64,000 nt of DNA, taken from the NCBI RefSeq assembly GCF_024124825.1, contig NZ_JAMXSS010000002.1:1674001-1738000 (forward strand). The letters are read 5' to 3'. The stretch comes from Arthrobacter sp. H16F315. GTDB taxonomy: Bacteria > Actinomycetota > Actinomycetes > Actinomycetales > Micrococcaceae. Both the position numbers and the translations under genes were made by a program. Shown here in pieces: positions 19,034-27,742 of this stretch. Positions within the stretch are counted from its first letter, which is position 1, and each line of letters begins with the position of its first letter. The notes beneath the pieces were generated by a model that ran no database searches, was not told the origin of the DNA, and saw only the letters and a list, made by a program, of their open reading frames with translations.

Positions 19034-19408
19034 ATGGCTCGTCTCGCTGGCGTAGACATTCCCCGCGAAAAGCGGTTGGAAATTGCGCTTACTTACATCT
19101 ACGGCGTGGGCAAGACCCGTGCACACGAAACCCTGGCTGCCACCGGCATCAGCGCGGACGTTCGGGTCAAGGACCTGTCCGACGCCGAGCTCGTCCAGCT
19201 GCGTGATTACATTGAAGGCAACTACAAGGTTGAGGGTGACCTTCGCCGCGAAGTAGCAGCAGATATCCGCCGCAAGGTGGAAATCGGCAGCTACGAAGGT
19301 ATTCGCCATCGCAAGGGCCTGCCAGTGCGCGGACAGCGCACAAAGACGAACGCACGTACCCGCAAGGGCCCGAAGCGCACCGTCGCAGGCAAGAAGAAGA
19401 CGCGCTAA
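19034..19408 (+). CDS. rpsM: 30S ribosomal protein S13
   Basis: The product has 124 residues: [20 protein letters not shown] at the start, then [10 protein letters not shown], and [20 protein letters not shown] near the basic C-terminus that contacts P-site tRNA. The start is the ATG after TTCAAGGAGCACTGCCTCT. Confidence 0.98.
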   Translation: MARLAGVDIPREKRLEIALTYIYGVGKTRAHETLAATGISADVRVKDLSDAELVQLRDYIEGNYKVEGDLRREVAADIRRKVEIGSYEGIRHRKGLPVRGQRTKTNARTRKGPKRTVAGKKKTR

Positions 19409-19449
19409 ACCGCTCGTCTTCCACCCGATAACTTTCTGTAGGAGAAAAA

Positions 19450-19851
19450 ATGCCCCCGAAGACTCGTGGCGCGGTTCGCAAGCCGCGTAAGAAGGACAAG
19501 AAGAATATCGCGCTGGGCCAGGCGCACATCAAGAGCACCTTTAACAACACCATCGTTTCCATCACGGACCCGAACGGTGCTGTCATCTCCTGGGCTTCCT
19601 CCGGTGAGGTTGGCTTCAAGGGCTCACGTAAGTCCACCCCGTTCGCAGCCCAGATGGCCGCCGAAGCCGCCGCAAAGCGTGCACAGGAGCACGGTATGCG
19701 CAAGGTTGACGTATTCGTCAAGGGCCCGGGCTCGGGACGCGAAACGGCAATCCGTTCACTGCAGGCCGCTGGCCTTGAGGTTGGATCCATCCAGGATGTC
19801 ACCCCCAGCGCCCACAACGGCTGCCGTCCGCCGAAGCGCCGCCGCGTCTAA
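19450..19851 (+). CDS. rpsK: 30S ribosomal protein S11
   Basis: The product has 133 residues: [20 protein letters not shown], then [20 protein letters not shown] and [18 protein letters not shown] at the end, all S11. It lies in the 30S platform. GTAGGAGAAAAA precedes the ATG. In many bacteria rpsD follows; here a hairpin and then rpoA follow. Confidence 0.98.
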   Translation: MPPKTRGAVRKPRKKDKKNIALGQAHIKSTFNNTIVSITDPNGAVISWASSGEVGFKGSRKSTPFAAQMAAEAAAKRAQEHGMRKVDVFVKGPGSGRETAIRSLQAAGLEVGSIQDVTPSAHNGCRPPKRRRV

Positions 19852-19870
19852 GGCTTTCCAACGCACCGGT

Positions 19871-19902
19871 GCTTGCCCGGACCGTCAATGGTCCGGGCAA
19901 GC
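19871..19902 (+). terminator. Strong hairpin between rpsK and rpoA
   Basis: GCTTGCCCGGACC (19871-19883) pairs perfectly with GGTCCGGGCAAGC (19890-19902), 13 bp with a 6-nt loop. There is no T run, so it could be an attenuator, an RNA processing site or a weak terminator that sets the rpoA level relative to the ribosomal genes. Confidence 0.5.
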
Positions 19903-19984
19903 CCGGGCGCGTTAAGTCTTCAGACCGATCTTTCCACCACCTGTGTTGCGTCATATAGCGGATGCTCGCCGAAAGGAAACCTAA

Positions 19985-20994
19985 GTGCTCATTGCACAGC
20001 GCCCCACCCTCTCCGAAGAGGTAGTCTCCGACAACCGCTCCCGTTTCATCATTGAACCGCTGGAGCCTGGTTTTGGTTACACCCTCGGAAATTCCCTCCG
20101 CCGTACCCTGCTCTCCTCCATCCCCGGTGCCTCTGTCACGAGCATCCGGATCGATGGCGTGCTGCACGAGTTCACCACGGTTCCGGGTGTCAAGGAAGAT
20201 GTCACCGAGATCATCCTTAACATCAAGAACCTCTCGGTCTCCTCCGAGCACGACGAGCCGGTTGTTGCTTACCTGCGCAAGCAGGGCCGGGAGTCGTCAC
20301 GGCCGCGGACATCGCTCCGCCGGCCGGCGTCGAATTCCACAACCCGGATCTGCACATTGCCACACTGAACTCGAAGGGCAAGTTCGAACTCGAACTGACC
20401 ATCGAGCGCGGCCGCGGCTACGTTTCGGCAGCTCAGAACAAGTCCGGCGACTCCGAGATTGGCCGCATCCCGGTCGACTCGATCTACTCGCCGGTGCTGA
20501 AGGTTACTTTCCGCGTGGAAGCTACCCGTGTTGAGCAGCGCACTGACTTCGACAAGCTGATTGTCGACGTCGAGACCAAGCAGGCCATCGCCCCGCGCGA
20601 TGCGGTTGCTTCGGCAGGTACCACCCTGGTGGAACTGTTCGGTCTGGCCCGCGAGCTGAACACCGCAGCTGAAGGTATCGAGATTGGCCCGTCGCCGACG
20701 GATGCTGCGCTGGCAGCAGACATGGCCTTGCCGATCGAGGATCTGGACCTCACCGTCCGTTCCTACAACTGCCTCAAGCGTGAGGGCATCCACACCGTGG
20801 GTGAACTCGTTGCCCGCTCCGAGGCTGACCTGATGGACATCCGTAACTTCGGTGCGAAGTCCATTGATGAGGTCAAGGCAAAGCTTGTTGAACTGGGCCT
20901 GTCCCTCAAGGACTCCCCTCCCGGATTTGACCTCGCAGCACGCGCCGCAGCAATTGAAGAGGACGACGCCGCGTTCAGCGACGACGAGCTCTAA
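19985..20994 (+). CDS. rpoA: RNA polymerase subunit alpha (frame broken as sequenced)
   Basis: The alpha subunit dimer is the platform for RNA polymerase assembly; its C-terminal domain binds UP elements and activators. The N-terminal part has [20 protein letters not shown] and the C-terminal domain has [20 protein letters not shown] and [15 protein letters not shown]. As sequenced, the frame that starts at GTG 19985 leaves the family after VVAYLRKQG and stops at 20368. The rest is one frame over. One extra C at 20287-20288 restores [15 protein letters not shown] and gives 336 residues, the normal length. Because the gene is essential, a sequencing deletion is by far the likeliest cause. GAAAGGAAACCTAA precedes the GTG. 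Confidence 0.95.
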
Positions 20995-21069
20995 CAAACA
21001 GATCTTGGCCTGCCGGCTGGATGCACCACGGTGCGCAGCCCAACGGCTTCCATATGAGGAGAAACTATT

Positions 21070-21627
21070 ATGCCTACCCCCGCTAAGGGTCCGCGCCTCG
21101 GAGGCGGAGCAAGTCACGAGCGCCTGATGCTCGCGAACCTGTCCGCCGCACTGTTCGAGCACAAACGGATCACCACCACGGTGACCAAGGCCAAGCGACT
21201 GAAGCCGTACGCCGAGCGCCTGGTGACTTTCGCCAAGCGCGGCGACCTGGCTTCCCGCCGCCGTGTACTCGGCTTGATCAGCGACAAGGGCATCGTCCAC
21301 GAGCTGTTCACCGACATTGCGCAGGCAGTGGAGAACCGCAACGGCGGATACACCCGCATCACCAAGATCGGCAACCGTAAGGGCGACAACGCTCCCATGG
21401 CTGTCATTGAACTGGTTCTCGAGCCGGTTTCCGCGAAGCAGGCAGTCGTAGCCGAGGCTACCTCCGCCGCCAAGCGCGACGCCGACAAGGCGGCCCCGGT
21501 TGCTGAGACCGACGCTGCCGAGACCGAAGAGGCTCCGGCCGCCGAGGTCACCGAGACCGAAGCAGTTGCTGCCGAAGAGGCTCCGGCCGCTGAGGAAGCC
21601 GCCGCAGAGTCCAAGGACGCGAAGTAA
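21070..21627 (+). CDS. rplQ: 50S ribosomal protein L17 with acidic tail
   Basis: Residues 1-120 are L17: [20 protein letters not shown] and [21 protein letters not shown]17 contacts the tunnel exit. The protein has 185 residues because of an Ala/Glu-rich acidic tail of about 60 residues, common in actinobacterial L17. ATGAGGAGAAACTATT precedes the ATG. It is the last ribosomal gene before truA. Confidence 0.96.
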   Translation: MPTPAKGPRLGGGASHERLMLANLSAALFEHKRITTTVTKAKRLKPYAERLVTFAKRGDLASRRRVLGLISDKGIVHELFTDIAQAVENRNGGYTRITKIGNRKGDNAPMAVIELVLEPVSAKQAVVAEATSAAKRDADKAAPVAETDAAETEEAPAAEVTETEAVAAEEAPAAEEAAAESKDAK

Positions 21628-21645
21628 TTCGCTGACTTCTTCGCC

Positions 21646-21651
21646 TAGACT
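21646..21651 (+). promoter_or_regulatory. Candidate -10 of truA (leaderless)
   Basis: TAGACT lies exactly 7 nt before the ATG at 21659, and no ribosome binding site precedes that ATG. There is no good -35. Confidence 0.4.
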
Positions 21652-21658
21652 TAAGTCT

Positions 21659-22568
21659 ATGAACGACCAGAAACCCGTTGCCCCCGTCCGAGGGGGGCGG
21701 CGGGTTTTTGCGTATCCGGCTGGATCTTGCGTACGACGGCGGGCCCTTCAGCGGGTGGGCCGTCCAGCCCGGCCGGCGAACTGTCCAGGGCACGCTCGAG
21801 GACGCCATTGCGATGCTGATCCGCCGGCCCGTCAGGGTCACCGTCGCCGGGCGGACCGATGCCGGGGTGCACGCCCGCGGACAGGTCGTGCACGTTGACC
21901 TCAGTGCGGCAGAGTGGACGGGCCTGAACCGCGGCGTGGAACTGGACCCCGCAGTGGCCCTGCTCCGCCGCCTCCGCGGCTCCCTAAGCCGTGGTCTCGG
22001 CGACCTCACCGGCGCCATCGAGGTCCACAGGGTAGCCATCGCCCCGGAGGGCTTTGACGCCCGGTTCTCAGCGCTCTGGCGCCGCTACAGCTACCGGATT
22101 GCTGACGGGCCGGCGCTTTGGGATCCACTGGGGCGGACCTCCACCCTGTGGCACCCGGAACAGTTGAACGTCGGGTTGCTCAACGAGGGTGCCTCCCAGT
22201 TGCTGGGCCTGCAGGATTTCCGTTCGTACTGCAAACCGCGGCAGGGCGCCACCACCATCCGGGAGCTCCAGCGCTTCGAGTTCGCCCGCGGTGCCGACGG
22301 GGTATTAGTGGCCACGGTCCAGGCGGATGCGTTTTGCCACAACATGGTCCGCTCGTTGGTTGGATCAGCGCTGTTCGTGGGGGCCGGCATCGAGACGCCG
22401 GACTGGCTCTTCGAGCGGCTGATGGCCCGCCAGCGTGATGCCAAATCCGTGCTGGCTGCCCCGCATCCGCTGGTGCTGGAGGAAGTGGCCTATCCCTCAG
22501 CGAGCGGGTTGCTGGCTAGGGCCGAGTTGACCCGGGCGTTGCGCCGAGAGCAGCCCGCAGTGGATTAG
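21659..22568 (+). CDS. truA: tRNA pseudouridine(38-40) synthase TruA (frame broken as sequenced)
   Basis: TruA makes pseudouridine at positions 38-40 of tRNA anticodon arms. LRIRLDLAYDGGPFSGWAVQ, the catalytic-Asp motif VAGRTDAGVHARGQ and the C-terminal DAFCHNMVRSLVGSAL are clear. Read from the ATG at 21659, the protein starts MNDQKPVAPVRGG, then leaves frame. If the G run at 21692-21697 had five instead of six G, it would continue GGGGFLRIRLDLAYDG and give 302 residues. The in-frame TTG at 21678 is a less likely start. The gene ends 4 nt into the convergent histidine kinase gene. Confidence 0.9.
21671..21709 (+). terminator. Terminator-like hairpin inside the first codons of truA
   Basis: AAACCCG-n2-GCCCCC (21671-21685) pairs with GGGGGC-n2-CGGGTTT (from 21693 to 21707), followed by TT. 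It would be a normal rho-independent terminator for rplQ, but it lies within codons 5-17 of truA. The G run at 21692-21697 has one base too many for the truA frame. Confidence 0.6.
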
Positions 22569-24226
22569 AAGGCCGGCGGGGCGGCCTCGGCGGGCAGAAC
22601 CATGGTGAAGGTGCTCCCGCAGCCCGGACGCGTCGTGCAGCTAAGGGAACCGCCGTGGCCCTCAATGATCGCCTTGGTGATGGACAGGCCCAGCCCGGCC
22701 CCGGGGATCGGGCCCTCACGAACCGCCGGGCTGCGGAAGAACCGAGTGAAGATCCGTTCGGCGTCGCTGGCGGTCATCCCCATTCCGGCATCCTCCACGT
22801 GCAGCAGCACCAGCCCCTCCGCCGTACTGGCGGAGACGTGGACGCTGCCGCCGCCGGGTGAGTACTTAATGGCATTGGAGACGAGGTTGTCCAGGGCCTG
22901 GCTGATCCGCAGCGGATCAACATCGGCCCAGAGCGGGTCTGGCAGGTCCATGGTCAGCAAGACCCGGGACGCGTGGGCGTGGGCTTGGGCCGAGCCGAGG
23001 CTCGCTTCCACAAGGCTGGTCAGGTCAGTCCGGCGCGGATGGACGTAGACGGTCGCGGTCGCGGACATCAACAGGTCCGAGACAAGGGCCAGCAGGCGCT
23101 CGGCGTTGCGTTGGGCCACTTCGACCCGCCGCACGGTGGTGGTGGAGAGCTCCGCGGAATCACCGAGGACCAAGTCCAGGTTGCCGATGATCGAGGTCAA
23201 CGGGGTGCGGAACTCATGTGAGACGGTGGAGACGATGTCGTCCCTGACGGCGAGGGCCTCCACCAGTCCGGTGACCTCCGTGAACACCACGACGGAGCCG
23301 CAGAATCCGCCGTCGTCGTCCCTGAGCGGCCGCGCGCCAGTGGAGACCACGCGGCTGCCGGGGGCTTCGCCAAAGCGCACCAGGTAGTCCGCGAAACACT
23401 CGCCGGAGGCCGCCCGCCGCAGTGGCCGTCGTTCCGGGGCGAGGGGTGTCTCAGGGTCCTGCCCGGTGAGCAGCAGCCGTGACTCGTCCGTACCCTTCGC
23501 GGCGCCGGCAGGCATGGCGGATTCCTCCAACGCCGTTTGCCAGCTGTTGGTCAGCAGGCGCCCGCCCGCGGCGTTGACGGCGACGATGCCAACATCGACA
23601 GTGTCCAGGATGGTTTTGAGAAGCCGCTCGCGTGCCCTGCTGGCAGCGAGCAAGGCCTGCAGCTGGGTCTCCTTGGCTTCGATTCGCCGTTGCTCCTGGT
23701 GCACGCGCAGGCGGGCATATCGCAGGGCAACCGACACGGCAAGCGCCGTGCCCGGCAGGAGCAGGAGCACTGCGATCCGGTCCGGCAAGGCGGCGTTGGC
23801 CGGGATCCACGGCAGGACGGTCAGAAGCGGCCCGAAGAAGCTGATGGACAGGCAGGCCGCTGTGGGCAAGCCGGAGCTGGAGATCCAGACCACCGGCAGG
23901 ATGGAAAGCACGCCGACGCTGGACAGGCCCCCGGGGCTGCCGCTGAACCCGATCGCGACGAGATCCAGAAGCGGGATCATCAGCGGGGCGAGCCGTCCGA
24001 GACGTTCCCACGGCACCACAACGCATGCCAGCAGGGCCACCGTGTGCAGTGCCACGGCGAAAAGAAACACCGGATCACTGAAGAGCACTTGCCAGCCGGC
24101 GGGTGATGCCAGGACGACGGCGACCATGGCCACCGCCAGCGGCAGCTGGCAGGCCAGCGACCGCACCCGGGGCCCCAAGGCACTGAAGTAGCCTTCCACC
24201 CTTTGGACCAGTTGCTGTACACTCAC
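22565..24226 (-). CDS. Membrane sensor histidine kinase with PAS domain
   Basis: The N-terminal 170 residues carry about six hydrophobic segments (e.g. LPLAVAMVAVVLASPAGW). A short helical linker (QEQRRIEAKETQLQALLAAS) and a PAS-like domain (ILDTVDVGIVAVNAAGGRLL) follow, then the kinase core: H-box VSHEFRTPLTSIIGNLDL, N-box LDNLVSNAIKYSPGGG, G1 VEDAGMGM, G2 GAGLGLSI. It should autophosphorylate in response to an unknown signal and pass phosphate to the response regulator encoded divergently. I chose the GTG at 24226 because GAGGAAGGAGTAAGG precedes it; a GTG at 24274 would add 16 residues. Confidence 0.9.
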   Translation of the reverse strand: MSVQQLVQRVEGYFSALGPRVRSLACQLPLAVAMVAVVLASPAGWQVLFSDPVFLFAVALHTVALLACVVVPWERLGRLAPLMIPLLDLVAIGFSGSPGGLSSVGVLSILPVVWISSSGLPTAACLSISFFGPLLTVLPWIPANAALPDRIAVLLLLPGTALAVSVALRYARLRVHQEQRRIEAKETQLQALLAASRARERLLKTILDTVDVGIVAVNAAGGRLLTNSWQTALEESAMPAGAAKGTDESRLLLTGQDPETPLAPERRPLRRAASGECFADYLVRFGEAPGSRVVSTGARPLRDDDGGFCGSVVVFTEVTGLVEALAVRDDIVSTVSHEFRTPLTSIIGNLDLVLGDSAELSTTTVRRVEVAQRNAERLLALVSDLLMSATATVYVHPRRTDLTSLVEASLGSAQAHAHASRVLLTMDLPDPLWADVDPLRISQALDNLVSNAIKYSPGGGSVHVSASTAEGLVLLHVEDAGMGMTASDAERIFTRFFRSPAVREGPIPGAGLGLSITKAIIEGHGGSLSCTTRPGCGSTFTMVLPAEAAPPAF

Positions 24227-24450
24227 TGAAGCCTTACTCCTTCCTCGCTGCTCCAGTTTTACACCTCCTGTCACACAAGATTGACAGAAGGCTTCTCAAT
24301 CTGGCTTCTGTTACTAAGCCGTCACTGTGCCGCAACCCGTTTTTTCCGGTCAGCATAGGTAGTCTGACAGTGCCGGGGGGAACAGGCAGGACAAACACTC
24401 CCGGCGCGTCCGCGTCGGAGAGTGGAGCAGGACCTGATGTGAGGGGGGCC
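24227..24450. promoter_or_regulatory. Shared regulatory region of kinase and response regulator genes
   Basis: The two genes diverge from this gap. It has two direct copies of GGCTTCT, at 24290-24296 and 24303-24309 (13 nt apart), the first also forming the small palindrome AGAAG-g-CTTCT. Direct repeats at about one helical turn are what OmpR-type regulators bind, so autoregulation is plausible. A perfect TTGACA at 24281-24286 is not followed by a good -10 at usual spacing. Confidence 0.4.
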
Positions 24451-25221
24451 ATGACAGACCTTGGGATCGCTGTCGTCGTTGAGGATGACGACGACGTTCG
24501 GAACCTTCTCGAAGCCGTGCTGAGCCAGGCGGGTTTCGAGGTCCATTCGGCCGCCCGAGGGCGCGAGGGAGTGGATGTTGTGCGGCGCCTGGAAGCCAGC
24601 GTGGTCACTTTGGACCTGGGGTTGCCGGACATCGACGGCTTCGAAGTCCTCCGGCGAATACGAGAGTTCAGCGACGCCTACGTCATTATGCTGACGGCAC
24701 GCACGGACGAACTCGATACCCTGACGGCACTGCATACCGGGGCCGACGATTTTATGACCAAACCGTTCCGGCCGCGCGAGCTCCGGGCCAGGGTTGCCGC
24801 GATGATGCGGAGGCCCCGGCAGGACACTTTCCGCGGAGTGTACCGGGGCACCGGCAGTGCGCACGCTGGCGCCCCGGTTATGCCGCAGGATTCCGTGCTC
24901 CGGCACAACGGTCTGGAACTTAACCCGGACAGCCGCACGGTGACCGTGGACGGCGCGGCCACCAGCCTGACCCGCAGCGAGTTCGATCTATTGCATGCCC
25001 TGCTCAAGGGAGCCGGGGCCGTCCGGTCCAAGTCTGAACTGGTCCGGGTGGTCCGGGGCGAGTACTACGCCGCGGACGCGTATATCGGTGAATCCGACGA
25101 ACGGGCCGTTGAGGTCCACATTGGGAACCTTCGGCGGAAGCTGCGGGAGGACCCGCTGCACCCGCGTTGGCTCCAGACGATCCGTGGTGTGGGCTACCGG
25201 CTGGCACCCCAGCGGGACTAG
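24451..25221 (+). CDS. Response regulator, OmpR/PhoB type
   Basis: The 256-residue protein has a receiver domain (acidic pocket EDDDD at residues 11-15, phospho-acceptor Asp55 in TLDLGLPDIDG, conserved Lys in MTKPF) and a C-terminal winged-helix domain (LTRSEFDLLHALL to WLQTIRGVGYRL). The two are joined by an unusually long linker of about 45 residues, rich in Gly and Ala. The start is the ATG after GAGGGGGGCC; a longer upstream reading is not conserved. Its partner is the kinase encoded divergently. The gene overlaps the convergent HPt gene by 4 nt. The Tad locus nearby is a likely target (inference). Confidence 0.92.
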   Translation: MTDLGIAVVVEDDDDVRNLLEAVLSQAGFEVHSAARGREGVDVVRRLEASVVTLDLGLPDIDGFEVLRRIREFSDAYVIMLTARTDELDTLTALHTGADDFMTKPFRPRELRARVAAMMRRPRQDTFRGVYRGTGSAHAGAPVMPQDSVLRHNGLELNPDSRTVTVDGAATSLTRSEFDLLHALLKGAGAVRSKSELVRVVRGEYYAADAYIGESDERAVEVHIGNLRRKLREDPLHPRWLQTIRGVGYRLAPQRD

Positions 25222-25664
25222 CCGTCCCGGAGGTCGTAGTTTTTCCGCAACTCGCCGACGGTGTCGCTGCCACTGCGGGCAAGTTCGGCCAGGAGCGAAG
25301 TGGCCCGCGCCAGGTCTCCGCTCCGGATGAAGACCTCTAGTTCGCCGGCGAACTCGGCGAGCCTGACGCCGCCGACCATGGCTGAGGAGGTTTTCAGGCT
25401 TAGCGCGGCCTCCAGGGCTTCTGCCTGGTCCCCGCTGCCGAGCGCGGACGCGAGCCAGCTGTAGCGTTGTTCCCACATTCTGGCGTAGTCCCTGGCGAAC
25501 CCCTTGGCTGCGGACGGGTTGTCCAGCTCGGTAGCCAGTGCCTGCAGCACTGCAGGGTCTACGAGCGGTGCCGGGCCGGACCATACCGGCCCGTCCGCGG
25601 CGGATGGCGCTTCGGGGGAGGCCGTCCTCGGCGGGCGGTTCTCCGGGGGACTTGAAAAGAGCAT
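25218..25664 (-). CDS. HPt-like protein lacking the phospho-accepting histidine
   Basis: The 148 residues begin with a Pro/Ser-rich lead of about 35, followed by a helical region typical of histidine phosphotransfer domains. The core normally reads A-H-x-L-K-G-x-S; here it reads ALSLKTSSAMVGGVRLAEFA, with Leu in place of His and Thr in place of Gly. The later helix (LAEFAGELE) fits the family. It cannot act as a classical phosphotransfer protein and might instead sequester or modulate a partner. It is the last minus-strand gene behind the Tad locus (95-nt gap) and converges on the response regulator gene. The assignment rests on motif resemblance only. Confidence 0.65.
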   Translation of the reverse strand: MLFSSPPENRPPRTASPEAPSAADGPVWSGPAPLVDPAVLQALATELDNPSAAKGFARDYARMWEQRYSWLASALGSGDQAEALEAALSLKTSSAMVGGVRLAEFAGELEVFIRSGDLARATSLLAELARSGSDTVGELRKNYDLRDG

Positions 25665-25759
25665 GTAATTACGCTACTTCCTGCTGTGGCCGGGGCCCTG
25701 AACTCCGGCCTATCCTGCGCAAATATTGTGGATTTTGCCTGAGCTGCGCGGGATCATCC

Positions 25760-27235
25760 TCAGCCGGGGATGCGGATCAGGCGCGAGTTCGGGTTGATCG
25801 CGTTGATTGCTGAGACGAAGATCGGTCCGAGTTCGGTTCCGTTCGCAGCGCAGAAGAAGAAGTCGCCGTCGGAATTCTCAACCGCCCGCAACGCCGTGGT
25901 GGAGCAGTCATTGTCCGCATCGCTGGGGTTCCCTTGGGAATCCGGGGATGCAGAGGCCGCAAGGACGTTGCGCACAAGCTCCCCGCCGCTGGCGCAGCGT
26001 GCGCTGGTTGCGTCCCCAAAAGCCACCGTGACGATCAGGACGCCTTGGGACTTAGTGTTGACTGCAACCTGCTTGAGGTTGTTGCAGGCGGTGGCCCCGT
26101 TAGTGCTGCCGATGTCCCCTGCCGTGTTCAAGGACGTTGTTCCTGCGGTGAGGTTTCCTTCGTTGGGCTGGCCGTCGGTTTCGAAGATGATGCCCTTGCG
26201 CGCCGGGGTGGAGCGCACCGGCAACGCGGCTAGGTTGTTCGGGGCCAGGCCGAGAACGTAGCGGGCGGCGGCCTTCAAGGGAGAGGCCAGATAGGTGCCT
26301 TGGCTCGACGCCGCGAGGCAGTTCAGCCCCTTGACCAGGGTGCTGCCTGAGTTGAGCGGCGGCGTAGCGCCAGCCGTGGCGGGGCTCAGAGCGTAATCGT
26401 TGGAGAACGGTACAGGGATCCACGGGCCGGTGTTGTCGGTCGACGGGGCCGTGATGCAGCTGCCGGGGGAAGCTTTGCTGCGGTGGATCGTTCCCAGCGC
26501 GACGTACTGTTGTTCCTTGGTCATGGTCAGCAGGGTGGTTTTGATCCCGGAGACCATCAGGTTCCGATCCGCGGTGCTCATACTGCCGGTGCGGTCCGCG
26601 ACCAGGGCAATGTCCATCGGGTTGGGAGTCGACGCACCGCAGGATCCCCGGCAGGCGTCGGCGGAGAGCGAACCGGTGTTTCCGGTGCTGATGCCGATGA
26701 CCGGGGCGAAGGCGAAGGGAACATTTTTGTCGTCGGTCACGGTGATCGTATTGCAGCTGCGGCCGGCTCCGGGGATGCACGGGATGGCGCAGATCTGCTC
26801 GTTGCACCTGGCCCCGGCCACCGTTCCGGCGTCGCACACGCTGGGAATCTGGGCGCTGAGCACTGTCCTGCCGGCCCCGGTCGATGCCAGGACGCACCAG
26901 AACGAGACCGCGGGATCCGCCTCCGGGTCGTTGGCCCGGGCGTAGTTCAGGGCGGCCACCCGGGCAGCGGCCGGGTCGTTCGGGAGCGAGTAGGCCCCGG
27001 CCAGTGCAGCGGCGTCCAGGGCGTTGCTTAGGTGCTGGCGTTCTTGGAGCAGCCGGCCGTAGTCGACGGCCATCGCCACGGACCCGAACAGTACGGGAAT
27101 CAGCAGGGCGAAGATGACCATCGTGGCGCCGCGCTCCCGTCCGCCGGACTGATTCACCGGTGCCCCGGGATTGAGTTCCAGTGCGTCCCGGCGGCGCCGG
27201 AGCTGGGAGCCTGGCGTTGATTTCAGGCCGAACAT
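25760..27235 (-). CDS. TadG-like pilus assembly protein with von Willebrand A domain
   Basis: The 491-residue protein has a TadE/TadG N-terminus: RERGATMVIFALLIPVLFGS, a cleavable-pilin-like segment in which the Glu at +5 is replaced by Ile, then RLLQERQHLSNALDAAALAG. From about residue 185 it has a von Willebrand A domain (DIALVADRTGSMS, a metal-ion-dependent adhesion site variant) extending to the C-terminus. TadG proteins anchor or process Flp pili. The start ATG overlaps the end of tadE by 13 nt. Many Cys pairs (CNEQICAIPC) suggest disulphides outside the cell. Confidence 0.88.
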   Translation of the reverse strand: MFGLKSTPGSQLRRRRDALELNPGAPVNQSGGRERGATMVIFALLIPVLFGSVAMAVDYGRLLQERQHLSNALDAAALAGAYSLPNDPAAARVAALNYARANDPEADPAVSFWCVLASTGAGRTVLSAQIPSVCDAGTVAGARCNEQICAIPCIPGAGRSCNTITVTDDKNVPFAFAPVIGISTGNTGSLSADACRGSCGASTPNPMDIALVADRTGSMSTADRNLMVSGIKTTLLTMTKEQQYVALGTIHRSKASPGSCITAPSTDNTGPWIPVPFSNDYALSPATAGATPPLNSGSTLVKGLNCLAASSQGTYLASPLKAAARYVLGLAPNNLAALPVRSTPARKGIIFETDGQPNEGNLTAGTTSLNTAGDIGSTNGATACNNLKQVAVNTKSQGVLIVTVAFGDATSARCASGGELVRNVLAASASPDSQGNPSDADNDCSTTALRAVENSDGDFFFCAANGTELGPIFVSAINAINPNSRLIRIPG

Positions 27236-27675
27236 GATCCTCCGTTCCAGTGCTGCGAGCCGGATGCCGAGGGGGCGGTGCCTTCCATCCGCATAACGGC
27301 TTTGGCTTCGAAAGTGCCAGCGAGTGCCCAAGCGAAGAACCCCGAGAGGGAGGACTGCGGGTAGCGCAGGCAGACGACCAGGGCTCCGGGGTTCCCGGCC
27401 GAGGTGTCCACGGCGAACTTGACCTGGAGCTTGCTGTTGTCCAGCAGGCCCCGCGCCCGGCTGGCTGAGGCAATCACGTCTCCTTGCGTGACGCCTTGGC
27501 GGGCAGCTTCCCTTGCCGCGCCTTGAAGATTGATGGTCTGCGCGAAGGCCGCGCCGTAGTCGATCACGCCGAAAACGAGGGAGAGCAGCAGCGGAACGAT
27601 CAAGGCGAACTCCACTGCCGCCGCGCCACGCTGCCGCCCGTCCCCGTGCGGCGGGGTTCCTGGGCATCTCAACAT
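27223..27675 (-). CDS. tadE: TadE-like pseudopilin
   Basis: The 150-residue protein has the TadE signature QRGAAAVEFALIVPLLLSL: a Gly cleavage site, Glu at +5, Phe at +6 and a hydrophobic helix. It should be processed by the prepilin peptidase encoded upstream and act as a minor pilin in the Tad pilus. AAGGAG lies 6 nt before the ATG. It overlaps the vWA gene downstream. Confidence 0.9.
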   Translation of the reverse strand: MLRCPGTPPHGDGRQRGAAAVEFALIVPLLLSLVFGVIDYGAAFAQTINLQGAAREAARQGVTQGDVIASASRARGLLDNSKLQVKFAVDTSAGNPGALVVCLRYPQSSLSGFFAWALAGTFEAKAVMRMEGTAPSASGSQHWNGGSCSA

Positions 27676-27742
27676 CTGCTGCTCCTTAGGTCCAGAGGGG
27701 TGTCACGGGCTGCCGACTCGCACCGGCGACAGGGGACTTGCA

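Noticed and set aside
20285..20300. Programmed frameshifting in rpoA
   Set aside because: No slippery heptamer or downstream pseudoknot is evident, rpoA is not known to use it, and ten similar breaks occur in unrelated genes.
22565..25221. The kinase and regulator as part of the ribosomal cluster
   Set aside because: They are divergent, with their own regulatory region, and the kinase converges on truA.
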